NCBI RefSeq assembly: GCF_011382985.1
Contig: NZ_CP049933.1
Span: 930,001 to 994,000, forward strand
Source: Leucobacter coleopterorum
GTDB taxonomy: Bacteria; Actinomycetota; Actinomycetes; Actinomycetales; Microbacteriaceae
Length of the DNA stretch: 64,000 nucleotides
Direction of reading: 5' to 3'
Shown: positions 46,958-55,638 of the stretch, one piece after another
Layout: every line of letters begins with the position of its first letter
How positions within the stretch are numbered: the stretch's first letter is position 1
The notes under the pieces: model-generated
Told to the model about the DNA's origin: nothing
Databases searched by the model: none
What the model saw: the letters and a program-made list of their open reading frames with translations, nothing else
Program-made: the position numbers and the translations under genes

Positions 46958-47430
46958 GTGGCCCAGACGACGCCTTCTTCGGAGCGCATGGCGCAAGAGA
47001 TGCAGCTTCTACGCGCGGTGCGCAGTTTCAGCGATGCACAGGACCGCATGCACGGTGGTATGAAACACGGCATGAAGATGAATGCCACTGACCTTGCCGC
47101 GCTGCGCCTCATCATTATTCGAGAGGAGCAGCAGCGCTCGGTCAGTCCGCACGAGATCGCGAGTCATTTGCGCATCTCAACCGCGTCGACAACCAAACTG
47201 CTGGACCGCCTCACTAACTCGGGTCATGTTCGACGTGCCCCCACGTCACCGACCGCAGGGCGCGGGTCATTGAGCTCACTGACACCGCCCGCGCCGATTT
47301 CTTTAAGTACTTTGGCCCACAGCTCGCTGCGATGCGCTCCGCCTTTGAAGCGTTCACTGACGAGGAACTTGACGCCGCAGCCCGAGTTATCGGCGCGGTG
47401 AGTGTGGCCATTGATCCGGGATCGAACTAG
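46958..47430 (+). CDS. MarR-family regulator, frameshifted as read
   Basis: About 158 residues when repaired. GTG 46958 follows AAGGAG by seven bases. The winged helix is MNATDLAALRLIIIREEQQR, SVSPHEIASHLRISTASTTK and LLDRLTNSGHVRR. One C restored at CCCCC 47238-47242 continues as APHVTDRRARVIELTDTARA to GSN and TAG 47430. Its last bases overlap the convergent monoamine-oxidase gene. A role in controlling that amine pathway is possible but not shown. Confidence 0.85.
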
Positions 47431-48779
47431 GCCACTCGACCCGGCAGCGAGCTGATTAGCACTGCTCGACCGAGTATGTTTTCGGCAGCACGATGCCCCG
47501 AGAGCAGTGCCGCCGTCACGGTTGCTGGGTCATCAGTCCAGGTGGCCTCACCAGCGAGATGTAGGACATCACCAACAGGGCTCGCGAGCACGTCGTGATC
47601 CTCCGGTGTCGATCCCACGGTCATGTAGGCGTACGATCCGCGTGCGTAGGGGTCTTTCTGCCAGTCAGTCAGATCGACTCGCGTTGGCTGCTCAACCTTG
47701 TCTCCGTAGAGCCGCGTGAGCGCCGCCATCACCGAATCGACAACCTTCGACTCTTCCCAGTCCCGCACCGCAATGGCGCAGGGGCCAGCGGCAAATGTGA
47801 GCAGTGTTGGCTCTCCGTGCAGTGCAGTGAGGTCGTACCAGGAGTGCCACCACTTACCGGCCTCACCCTGTTGGCGAATCACATAGACACCGTCATCCCA
47901 AAACTTCTTCGGAAACCGCAGGAAGAGCTTCTCGAAATTATTCATCTCAAGCCGATCAAGTGCACCCGCGAGAGGTTCCGGCAGGGCAGGATCGATTACA
48001 AAATCCGACGATTTCAGCACACCCACCGGAACCGTCACAACAGCCCTGGCCGCGGTGAAATCGCCTCGGTCAGTCTTGACGGTCACGCCGTCGGATGCCC
48101 ACTCAACTCGTGATACAACGTGCCCCAGACGCACTTCAAGTCCGTCGCTCAGCTGCCGCGCCAGCTCGTCGTACCCGTCAGGAAAAACAACCTCGTCACC
48201 CTCGATCGAGTCATCGTCAAGACCGTGCGCGTCGAGGGCATCGATCCACACCCCGTATTGTTCCTCGGAGCGGTGCCGCAGGTATTCCCTGACTCGCTCG
48301 GTGCGCGCCGCGTCCCAACCCTGCTGCGCGAGAGCCGTCTCGACAACGTCGCCGTAAGAACTGCCCGACGCGGATCCCGCAATCACTTCAGCGAGTGCAG
48401 CATCAACGCGGTGGATGTCGGCCACATAGGCCTCGGCAGCCGCCGCGCTCAGTCGCGTGCCGTCTGGGCCATAGTGAGCCATTGGGCGGCTGTCCGGTTG
48501 ATAGCCGCCGACAGTAAACTCAACCGTCTTCATGCCGAGCTGACTGACCAGGTCTGCAAGCGGACTGTTGTCGATCCCGTGAATCCAGGAGGCGCCGCGG
48601 TCGGTGATTGTGTCACCTGAGCGATCGGTCCAGAGCCGGCCGCCAATGCGATCCCGAGCTTCTAACACAACGACGTGCTGTCCGGCCTGTGTGAGTAGCC
48701 GCGCTGTGGTGAGTCCCGAGACTCCCGCACCAATAACGACGGTATCGAAGTGATTCACGCTGTTCTCCACATCACTCAT
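47427..48779 (-). CDS. Flavin monoamine oxidase
   Basis: FAD-dependent amine oxidase of 450 residues. The dinucleotide fold DTVVIGAGVSGLTTARLLTQ is at the N-terminus, then LEARDRIGGRLWTD. The substrate domain includes GASWIHGIDNSPLADLV, and the C-terminal FAD-binding motif is LHLAGEATWTDDPATVTAAL. These features cover bacterial MAO, putrescine oxidase and related enzymes, which give an aldehyde, ammonia and H2O2. It overlaps the upstream amine/amino-acid permease by 8 bases, so import and oxidation are co-expressed. Start ATG 48779 is preferred over 48803. Confidence 0.9.
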   Translation of the reverse strand: MSDVENSVNHFDTVVIGAGVSGLTTARLLTQAGQHVVVLEARDRIGGRLWTDRSGDTITDRGASWIHGIDNSPLADLVSQLGMKTVEFTVGGYQPDSRPMAHYGPDGTRLSAAAAEAYVADIHRVDAALAEVIAGSASGSSYGDVVETALAQQGWDAARTERVREYLRHRSEEQYGVWIDALDAHGLDDDSIEGDEVVFPDGYDELARQLSDGLEVRLGHVVSRVEWASDGVTVKTDRGDFTAARAVVTVPVGVLKSSDFVIDPALPEPLAGALDRLEMNNFEKLFLRFPKKFWDDGVYVIRQQGEAGKWWHSWYDLTALHGEPTLLTFAAGPCAIAVRDWEESKVVDSVMAALTRLYGDKVEQPTRVDLTDWQKDPYARGSYAYMTVGSTPEDHDVLASPVGDVLHLAGEATWTDDPATVTAALLSGHRAAENILGRAVLISSLPGRVA

Positions 48780-50292
48780 CGGGCACCAGCACCGGGGTGT
48801 CACGGTTCAGGCTCTCGCCACGGAAGTATGCCTTTGAATTGGGGCGAATCCACCACAGCCCCATAAACACAAAGCCGATGAGGATCGCGCCGACCCCGAT
48901 CACAAATGCCCCGCCAACCCCGAAGATAACCGTGTAGCTGTAATCGACGGAGATCATGTCGATTGCCGACTGCACAAAGGCGTAACCAAGCAGCAGGCCA
49001 CCGAGCGCGGGGAAGATACCGCGCATCCACAGGTTGCGAGCGCTGCTGCGCAAGGTGTCGCGGAAGTACCAGACACACGCGAACGAGGTGATCGAGTAGT
49101 AAAGCGCAACCGCAAGGCCCATCGAGGTGAGTGAGTCGGCGAGCATGTCTTCAGAGAGGATCGACATGCCAACGTAGTAGACGATTGCAGCGGCCCCCAT
49201 GACGGTTGTTGAGAACCAGGGTGTTTTGAACTTGGGGTGCAGCTCCGCGAACTTCGCTGGGAGCGCCCGATAAACGGCCATTGAGAGTGTGCCGCGTGCG
49301 GTGGGCAGGATCGTCGTCTGTGTTGACGACGCAGCCGAGAGCATAACGCCGAGCAGAAGGAACCAACCCCAGGGGCCGAATAGCGCTCCGCCAAGCACGG
49401 TAAAGACGTCGTCGAGGTTCTTTGCGTTGGTGAGGCCAAACCCGGTGTCGCCGAAGCCCGCAAACATCATGACGGCAATTGAGATGCCGACGTAGAGCAC
49501 GATAAGAACCGCGATGCTTGAGAGTGCCGCGCGCCCCGGAGTCTTTCGCGGGTTCTTGGTCTCTTCGTTGAGCGCGAGGCAGGTGTCCCAACCCCAGTAG
49601 ATGAAGAGAGCGAGCAGCACGGCCTCAATGAAGCCGGACCAAGAAGTGAGTTGGGCCGGATTGAACCAGTTCCAATCGAAATCGACCGACCCCGGGTTGC
49701 TGCCGTTGAGGGCGTTGACGAGGGCAAGCCCACCGAACAGTGCCATCGCGACGATCTGGATCGTCATGAGTACCATCTGCAGGCGCTCGCCAATCTGCAC
49801 GCCGACCGTGCTGACGAAGGTCATAATGGCCATGAAGATCACCGAGGTAACGATAACGATGGTGCGGTTGTCGGCGAACTCCTGGTTGCCGAGCAGCAGC
49901 CAGAAGTATTTACCCGTGATCTCACCGACGTTGGCGAGAACCATGACAGAGGCGACCGCCACTGACCAGCCACCGATCCAGCCGGTTATGGGGCCGAAGG
50001 CCTTAGCGCCCCACACAAACGTGGTGCCGCAGTCGGGCATCTCTCGGTTGAGTTCTTGATACGCAAATGCGGCAAACACCATCGGAATACACGCGACAAT
50101 GAACACGAGTGGCGCCTGGGCGCCAACCGCGAGAATCACGTACCCGAGGGTCGCAGCCAGCGAATAGAGAGGTGCGGTTGAAGCGAGACCGATGACTGTC
50201 GATCCGACCACACCGAGGGTGCCTTCGCTGAGACCCTTGCCGACGTGGATGTGCCCCGTCTCAGTGGCATTATCCAGTGTCTTCTTTGACAT
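48772..50292 (-). CDS. APC-family amino acid/polyamine permease
   Basis: Permease of 506 residues with about 12 helices. The N-terminal GTLGVVGSTVIGLASTAPLY and the following AYQELNREMPDCGTTFVWGA are APC-superfamily motifs. Asn-rich loop residues and a C-terminal tail ending TPVLVPDE complete it. The gene is first in a two-gene operon with the monoamine oxidase, which suggests that the substrate is an amine such as putrescine or tyramine (inference). Confidence 0.9.
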   Translation of the reverse strand: MSKKTLDNATETGHIHVGKGLSEGTLGVVGSTVIGLASTAPLYSLAATLGYVILAVGAQAPLVFIVACIPMVFAAFAYQELNREMPDCGTTFVWGAKAFGPITGWIGGWSVAVASVMVLANVGEITGKYFWLLLGNQEFADNRTIVIVTSVIFMAIMTFVSTVGVQIGERLQMVLMTIQIVAMALFGGLALVNALNGSNPGSVDFDWNWFNPAQLTSWSGFIEAVLLALFIYWGWDTCLALNEETKNPRKTPGRAALSSIAVLIVLYVGISIAVMMFAGFGDTGFGLTNAKNLDDVFTVLGGALFGPWGWFLLLGVMLSAASSTQTTILPTARGTLSMAVYRALPAKFAELHPKFKTPWFSTTVMGAAAIVYYVGMSILSEDMLADSLTSMGLAVALYYSITSFACVWYFRDTLRSSARNLWMRGIFPALGGLLLGYAFVQSAIDMISVDYSYTVIFGVGGAFVIGVGAILIGFVFMGLWWIRPNSKAYFRGESLNRDTPVLVPDE

Positions 50293-50404
50293 ACGTGTCT
50301 ACTTTCCATCGTCTAGTTCGGGAAGCTGTGCTCATCTTACTCAGATGTTGGCGTGGGGTTAAACCGCTTGTGGGATTCCGAAATTTGCGATGGATGACGC
50401 GAGG

Positions 50405-51304
50405 CTACGCCCCTAGTGCAGCAGCAATTGCGTCCGCCGGGGTGTGGTGATGAAATTCAAAGCCAGAGGCAATAAGTGCGTCAGGAACCGTGTTCGCGTC
50501 TGGTAGCAGGAGTGAGTCGGCAGCATCTGCACCGAGGCCAAGTCGCAGCGCCCAGGCGGGCGCAGGCACGACAAACGGGCGCTGCAACGACTGGGCGAGG
50601 CTGCGACCAATCTCAGATGCGGTCGCGGACGTGGGCCCGGTGAGGTTCACTGGTCCCGAAACCTCGTGATCGATCAGGTGCCGGATCGCGCGGACTTCGT
50701 CATCGAGGGAAATCCATGGCCAGACCTGCTTGCCCGAGCCGAGTGGTCCGCTGATCCCGAACCGCGTGAGCGCAAGAAGCGGTTTGAGTACTCCCCGACG
50801 ATCGAGCAAGGGTGCGGTGCGCAAGTGCACAACCCGAGTGCCAGGGCCCGCTTCGAGAGCGGCCCGCTCCCACTGCACACAGAGATCTGCGAGAAAAGTG
50901 TCACCCGGGCGGCTGCCCTCGGTGAGCCGCTTGCCCGGTTGGCTGCCGTAGAAACCGGTCGCCGATGCCGAGAGAAATGCTGGGGCGTCGCTGCCGAGTT
51001 GTCGTAAAGCCCGAGCGAGCTCACGAGTGGGCTCCAGGCGGGATCGCCGCAGCGTTTCGCGATAGGAATGAGTCCAAGGTAATTTACCAATGCTTGCGCC
51101 GCTCAGCCCCACAACAGCCACTGTTCCCTCGAGGGCGGTGGGGTTCAAAGGCCCGTCTCCGGTGAGCCACTCGACCTCATCGGGGATGAGTGCAGGGCGT
51201 CTGACGAGCCGCGTCACACGAACGCCATCCGCTCGCAGTGCTTGCGTGAGCGCACCACCAATCAAGCCGGATCCACCGGCGATCACGACATGCGTATCGG
51301 TCAT
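50405..51304 (-). CDS. TIGR01777-family epimerase (YfcH-like)
   Basis: 299 residues from ATG 51304. NAD(P)-binding Rossmann start VVIAGGSGLIGGALTQALRA, then LVRRPALIPDEVEWL and VAVVGLSGASIGKLPWT. SASATGFYGSQPGKRLTEGS is the family signature. The C-terminal DUF1731 part has PVNLTGPTSATASEIGRSLA and PAPAWALRLGLGADA. The reaction is unknown; homologues are nucleoside-diphosphate-sugar epimerase-like. The start overlaps the MMPL stop by 4 bases, so both are in one operon. Confidence 0.9.
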   Translation of the reverse strand: MTDTHVVIAGGSGLIGGALTQALRADGVRVTRLVRRPALIPDEVEWLTGDGPLNPTALEGTVAVVGLSGASIGKLPWTHSYRETLRRSRLEPTRELARALRQLGSDAPAFLSASATGFYGSQPGKRLTEGSRPGDTFLADLCVQWERAALEAGPGTRVVHLRTAPLLDRRGVLKPLLALTRFGISGPLGSGKQVWPWISLDDEVRAIRHLIDHEVSGPVNLTGPTSATASEIGRSLAQSLQRPFVVPAPAWALRLGLGADAADSLLLPDANTVPDALIASGFEFHHHTPADAIAAALGA

Positions 51305-53469
51305 GACGTGCGACCGAGCTTTGAAGGCCACCAGATCGACGGTCCGATATCGGTGGTGAGAGCTGGCACGAGCAACGATCGCACGATAAACGTGTCGATC
51401 AGCACACCAAAGGCGACGATAAAGGCGATCTGCACGAGAAACAGGATTGGGATGATCGACAGTGCCGCGAATGTCGCCGCCAGAACCATTCCGGCTGAGG
51501 TGATCACCCCACCCGTAATCGTAAGGCCGCGTAGAATGCCCTCGCGGGTGCCGTACAGCTTTGATTCCTCGCGCACGCGTGTCATCAAGAAGATGTTGTA
51601 ATCGATGCCGAGCGCAACCAAAAATACGAAGCTGTAGAGCGGCACGGCAGGATCCGCGCCGGGGAAGTTGAAGACTCCGTTGAACATGACTGCGGCAACT
51701 CCCAGGGCGGTGCCAAACGACAGCACTGTTGTGAGAATCAGTAACACCGGCGCAAGAATCGAGCGCAGCAGCATCATCAAGATGAGCAAGATCACTACAA
51801 GTATCAGCGGAATGATCAGGTTGCGATCGTGAATAGACGCCTGGTTCGTGTCAACAGCGGTGGCTGTGACACCACCGACGAGCACATCGCTACCCTTGAA
51901 TGAGTTGCGCAATTCGGTGATCGTGGTCGCAGCAGCCTCGGAATCAGCCGCGTCGCTGAGTGTGGCCTGCAGCAGCACGTCTCCATTGCGAACTGTTGGC
52001 TCGGGGGCCGGGGTTCCGGGTGGGCCGAAGGCCTGGATTCCATCATTGGTCACTGGGGCGCTGCCGCTTGGTGAATCCGCACTCGTCACGGAGACGCTGT
52101 CGATGCCGCTGGAATCTAGCAGGGTGTCGGCGGTCTGCTGCAGTTCGTCTTTGGGGGTGATGACGTAGGCAGGGCTGCCGGATCCACCAGGGAAGTGTTC
52201 GCCGAGTGCCGCCTGGCCGTCGCGCGCCTCGGACTTGCCGATGATCAAATCAGACTGCGGCACGCCCTGTGCGTTGAGTTGCGTGACTCCCAGTGCACCG
52301 ATCGCGAGTACCACGGTGGTGATGATCCAAATCTTGCGCGGGTGGCTGCGAATCACACCGGCTAGCCAGTGCCACACGCCCTTTGAAGGCATGCCATTTT
52401 CGGCCTTCACGGCCTCTGGTTCAAAGTGCGGGCGCCGCGGCCAGTACGCTGCTCGTCCGAACGCAAAGAGTAGCGCTGGCAGCAGCGTGAGGGCCGAGAG
52501 CATGGCAAACACGATGCCGATAGCGGCCACCGGGCCGAGCGTACTGTTGGACTTGAGGTCGCTCAGCAGTAAACAGAGCAGGCCTGCGATCACGGTGCCG
52601 CCCGAGGCGAGGATTGGTTCAAACGAGCCCTTAATCGCTTTGCCAATGGCAACGGCGCGATCCTGCGTGAGGCGTAATTCTTCGCGGAACCGCGCGACGA
52701 CCAGCAGGGAGTAGTCGGTCGCGGCACCAATTACAAGGATAAAGAGGATGCCTTGTGTTTGCCCGCTGAGCAATAAGATCCCGGCTTTTGCGAGGTTCCA
52801 CACAACTAGCAACGCAACACAGAGCGCAAACAGGCTCGTGCTCAGCACCACGATCGGCAAGAGAAGTGAGCGGTAGACAACAATGAGGATCACAAACACC
52901 GCGAGCAGCGCGGTGAGCAGAAGGATCCCATCGATACCAGCGAAGCCAGCGACAAGATCTGCCGTGAACCCTGCTGGCCCCGTGACGTAAACGGTGACAC
53001 CGCCGGGTGCTGTCTTGCGAAGTTCGTTGCCGAGTGACGTGACAACGTCGGCGATCTCAGCCTTGCTGTCGATCGGCACAAAGACCTGGGCAGCTTTGCC
53101 GTCGTCGGAGGTGATAACCGGCGAGATATCACCCTTAATGCCATCGAAGGTGCTCGCGTCTTTGACAGCCTCAGTGATGGTGTCGGTTTGTTCGGTGGTG
53201 AGTTTTGTATCGGAGGTAAACACAACAACGGCCGGGATGGTGTCGTCTCCGAGGAACTTGCCGAGTGAAGCCTGCACCTCGGTGGCCTCGGCCGATTCGG
53301 GCAGATAGGAGGTCTGATCGTTGGAGGAGACCTCGTCTATCTTGCCGAAGAGCGGCCCGCCCATGCCTGCGAGCGCCAGCCAGATCAGAATCAGAACAGC
53401 GGGAATGAGCGCACGCAGCAACCTGCGGCGAGGTTTGGCTGCGTGGGCGTGTTGTTTGCTCTGATTCAT
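51301..53469 (-). CDS. MMPL/RND-family exporter
   Basis: About 722 residues with 12 helices in two halves, each with a large extracellular loop. The first helix (LLRALIPAVLILIWLALAGM) is followed by an extracytoplasmic domain. The cytoplasmic-side motifs GAATDYSLLVVARFREELR and GIDYNIFLMTRVREESKLYG are hallmark MMPL sequences at the ends of TM4 and TM10. Substrates of MMPL proteins are lipids or hydrophobic drugs. Of the three nearby ATGs (53481, 53475, 53469), 53469 has the best-spaced GGGG. The operator-like TTAGCTAGCTAA lies just upstream. Confidence 0.9.
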   Translation of the reverse strand: MNQSKQHAHAAKPRRRLLRALIPAVLILIWLALAGMGGPLFGKIDEVSSNDQTSYLPESAEATEVQASLGKFLGDDTIPAVVVFTSDTKLTTEQTDTITEAVKDASTFDGIKGDISPVITSDDGKAAQVFVPIDSKAEIADVVTSLGNELRKTAPGGVTVYVTGPAGFTADLVAGFAGIDGILLLTALLAVFVILIVVYRSLLLPIVVLSTSLFALCVALLVVWNLAKAGILLLSGQTQGILFILVIGAATDYSLLVVARFREELRLTQDRAVAIGKAIKGSFEPILASGGTVIAGLLCLLLSDLKSNSTLGPVAAIGIVFAMLSALTLLPALLFAFGRAAYWPRRPHFEPEAVKAENGMPSKGVWHWLAGVIRSHPRKIWIITTVVLAIGALGVTQLNAQGVPQSDLIIGKSEARDGQAALGEHFPGGSGSPAYVITPKDELQQTADTLLDSSGIDSVSVTSADSPSGSAPVTNDGIQAFGPPGTPAPEPTVRNGDVLLQATLSDAADSEAAATTITELRNSFKGSDVLVGGVTATAVDTNQASIHDRNLIIPLILVVILLILMMLLRSILAPVLLILTTVLSFGTALGVAAVMFNGVFNFPGADPAVPLYSFVFLVALGIDYNIFLMTRVREESKLYGTREGILRGLTITGGVITSAGMVLAATFAALSIIPILFLVQIAFIVAFGVLIDTFIVRSLLVPALTTDIGPSIWWPSKLGRTS

Positions 53470-53490
53470 GCTCATCCCCAAATCACTAGC

Positions 53491-53502
53491 TTAGCTAGCT
53501 AA
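53491..53502. promoter_or_regulatory. Operator candidate upstream of the MMPL operon
   Basis: TTAGCTAGCTAA is a perfect 12-bp palindrome 22 bases before the MMPL start and overlaps a second imperfect one (CTAGCTTAGCTAG, 53487-53499). TAGC-type repeats of this kind are bound by MarR-family repressors of exporters. No regulator gene is adjacent. Confidence 0.55.
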
Positions 53503-53662
53503 ATCTATCAGTTTTGCACCGGAAAGTGCACCCCCAGCGCTGCGAAGACCGGAGAGGCTGATGGGTCGTCGGGCTAACCTCGAGTCATGGAAGCGCAACC
53601 CGATTCAGACCGGCACCGCACCTACTGCGGAACTTCGCGGTCTCATCGCTAGGCTCGAAGGT

Positions 53663-54067
53663 ATGTCAAATCCCCCTGTTTCAAACGTGCCAGATGCTTG
53701 GATCCCGCACAACCGCGAAGACGGTGAACATGTCGGTTGGATTGTGCCCGACGGAGAGGGGTTCGTGACGGTCGACCTATTGGGGAGGCAACGCATTGCT
53801 GAGCCTGTCGACTGGATGGTCGCAGAGGAAGCGATGGACGGGCTTGGGATCGGCTACCTCGCCGACATCTATGCCTTCCGGGCAGCTCCCGATGATTGGG
53901 TGCGTGTGCGCATCGTTGAGGTGTCGACCGACGGCATTACTGTAAAGGAAGATGATTTTGGGGATGTGGCGGCCGATCTGCCTCAGTATCGCCTTCCGTT
54001 CCCAGCAAGCGATGACCTTCGCCTGATTCAAGATGCCCCAGGTCAGGTGCGCAACCAGTTCGGATAA
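53663..54067 (+). CDS. Conserved hypothetical protein, acidic
   Basis: 134 residues from ATG 53663; an in-frame ATG at 53561 with GGAGAGG upstream would add 34 residues with no family character. The sequence is soluble and acidic (DAWIPHNREDGEHVGWIVPD, MVAEEAMDGLGIGYLADIYA, VRVRIVEVSTDGITVKEDDF) with alternating strands. I recognise no named domain. Similar small proteins occur in Microbacteriaceae, judged only by sequence style. Confidence 0.6.
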   Translation: MSNPPVSNVPDAWIPHNREDGEHVGWIVPDGEGFVTVDLLGRQRIAEPVDWMVAEEAMDGLGIGYLADIYAFRAAPDDWVRVRIVEVSTDGITVKEDDFGDVAADLPQYRLPFPASDDLRLIQDAPGQVRNQFG

Positions 54068-54082
54068 CCCGACTGCGCACCT

Positions 54083-54574
54083 CGGCCTGAGCGGATCCTT
54101 GCGGATCGCGGAGACGAGGTCACGGCGGTGATTCGAGGCCTCGATCACGCTGCTGAAGTGAGCCCCGCTGGGGCTGAACCGCTTGTTGCAGACATCGAGC
54201 AGTTTGACGTTGACGGTCTTGCGCGTCTCATTGCCGGTCATGATGTCGTTGTCTGGTTGGCTGGGGCAGGAGGTGGCAACCCTGCTCGCACGGTGAGGAT
54301 TGATCGTGACGCAGCGATCCGCTCGATGGCAGGGGCGGGCGAGCATTTGCGGGCCTCGAAGCTCGATTGGACAGTGCTGGGGCCGAGAACTCTCGCGTTG
54401 GAGTCTGGATCTGGCTGCATTGACACCACAGCTGAAACTTCTGCGCAGACCTCGCGCGCAAATGTCGCAGCCGTTATTGCCGAGACGCTCGCTGATTCGG
54501 GCACAATTCATCGCACCATTCGCTTCAATGACGGCGAAACTGAGATCGCCGAGGCGCTGCACCCGGCACGCTAA
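54083..54574 (+). pseudogene. NAD(P)-binding reductase (SDR_a5/YwnB-like) with N-terminal and internal deletions
   Basis: The frame begins at RILADRGDEVTAVIRGLDHA, so the nucleotide-binding GxxGxxG loop is absent. LVADIEQFDVDGLARLIAGH and VVVWLAGAGGGNPART follow normally. Then IDRDAAIRSM jumps to HLRASKLDWTVLGPRTLALE, losing about 40-50 residues that normally hold the YxxxK region. The end is intact. A valid start is lacking (ATT/GTG only), so two separate deletions have inactivated it. Confidence 0.65.
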
Positions 54575-54690
54575 GAGGGTGTTGTCATATCAAGTGGACC
54601 TTGTGATCACAAGGCCGTCACGCTGTGAGTCGGAATCGCCTAACGTGGCCTATGCCCCGAAAGAAACCACCACATTGGAGGGATCACACA

Positions 54691-54864
54691 GTGAGTGTTG
54701 AAGACAAGATCAAGAATGCCGCGCAGGGCCTTGTTGGCAAAGCGAAAGAAGCTGCGGGCAAGCTGACCGATGACGAGCGGCAAGAGGCTGAGGGTCGTGC
54801 TGACCAGGCTGGTGCAGACCTCAAGCAGGCCGGCGAGAAGGTAAAAGACGCCTTCAAGAAGTAA
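54691..54864 (+). CDS. CsbD-family stress protein
   Basis: 57 residues from GTG 54691 after GGAGGG. VEDKIKNAAQGLVGKAKEAA and GKLTDDERQEAEGRADQA form the CsbD repeat of charged amphipathic helices. CsbD proteins are sigma-B-type general-stress products in Bacillus; function unknown. Monocistronic, with its own terminator. Confidence 0.95.
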   Translation: MSVEDKIKNAAQGLVGKAKEAAGKLTDDERQEAEGRADQAGADLKQAGEKVKDAFKK

Positions 54865-54873
54865 GGATCATTG

Positions 54874-54906
54874 CTCCCCGGGCCTATGTTGGTCCGGGGA
54901 GTTTTT
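54874..54906 (+). terminator. Terminator of the CsbD gene
   Basis: CTCCCCGG pairs with CCGGGGAG, extended inward by a G-U and two G-C pairs, and TTTTT follows at 54902-54906. Confidence 0.9.
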
Positions 54907-55058
54907 GTATCGCCTTTTGTAAAAATGGCGAAAAGCGAAGAAGGATTTGGGTTTCGCAACGAAATTAGTTGTTGTATGCTGCTTATGCAAGCGTTCTCGT
55001 GTTTCTGGAGCATGGCCAACGGGCCCTCCGCGAGGCTGACGCAACTGGAGAGATACCC

Positions 55059-55601
55059 GTGACCTATCAAGGCCACAACCTCGGCGAACCCGCAGCCACT
55101 CTGAACGGAGTGCTCACTCTCACCGGATCCGTGCCAATACCGACAGCGTTGCCGCGAGCGCAGAAACAGCGCTTCTTCCAAGCGAGACCTGTGCTGCGCC
55201 GCGTGGTGTTTGTTGCAGGCTACGAAACGCTGAGCGTGTTGTTCACCGTTCTTGTGCTGAGCACACTGCTCGGACACGGCGGTGGCTCATCAACGCTCAC
55301 CGCAGTAGTGCTGTCAACCGTCGCAACCGGTTGGAACTACCTCTGGAACACCACATTCGAGGCGATAGAAAAGCGTCGCGGTGTCAGCGGGCGGGGCGCG
55401 GGATCCCGTGCGCTGCACGCCATTGGTTATGAGGGTGGGGTGCTGTTCTTTACGATCCCGCTCGTTGCAATCATGCTCGGCGTCAACCTGCTTGAGGCAT
55501 TTGCCATTGAAGGTGGCCTGCTGGTGTTCTTCCTCATCTTTACCGTGGTTTACACCTGGGTCTTCGACCGAGTCTTTGGCCTCCCGGTTTCGGCGGCCTG
55601 A
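55059..55601 (+). CDS. PACE-family efflux transporter
   Basis: Proteobacterial-type antimicrobial compound efflux (PACE, BTP) fold: two pairs of helices, RRVVFVAGYETLSVLFTVLV with WNYLWNTTFEAIEKRRG, and HAIGYEGGVLFFTIPLVAIM with VYTWVFDRVFGLP. The conserved Glu (GYE) and Asn occur in both halves. GTG 55059 with GGAG eight bases upstream is preferred and gives 180 residues, including a 45-residue N-terminal tail longer than in typical PACE proteins. The frame is open back to 54969. Confidence 0.8.
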   Translation: MTYQGHNLGEPAATLNGVLTLTGSVPIPTALPRAQKQRFFQARPVLRRVVFVAGYETLSVLFTVLVLSTLLGHGGGSSTLTAVVLSTVATGWNYLWNTTFEAIEKRRGVSGRGAGSRALHAIGYEGGVLFFTIPLVAIMLGVNLLEAFAIEGGLLVFFLIFTVVYTWVFDRVFGLPVSAA

Positions 55602-55627
55602 TCGCAGGAGCCGATCAGGCCGCCGAA
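55589..55627. terminator. Bidirectional hairpin between convergent genes
   Basis: CGGCGGCCTGATCG (55591-55604) is perfectly complementary to 55612-55625, with TT/AA pairs extending it to 16 bp and a 7-base loop. It includes the PACE stop codon and lies 12 bases from the end of the convergent betaine-transporter gene, so it can end both transcripts. On the minus strand the stem ends in TT only. Confidence 0.7.
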
Positions 55628-55638
55628 GCGGAATGGCC

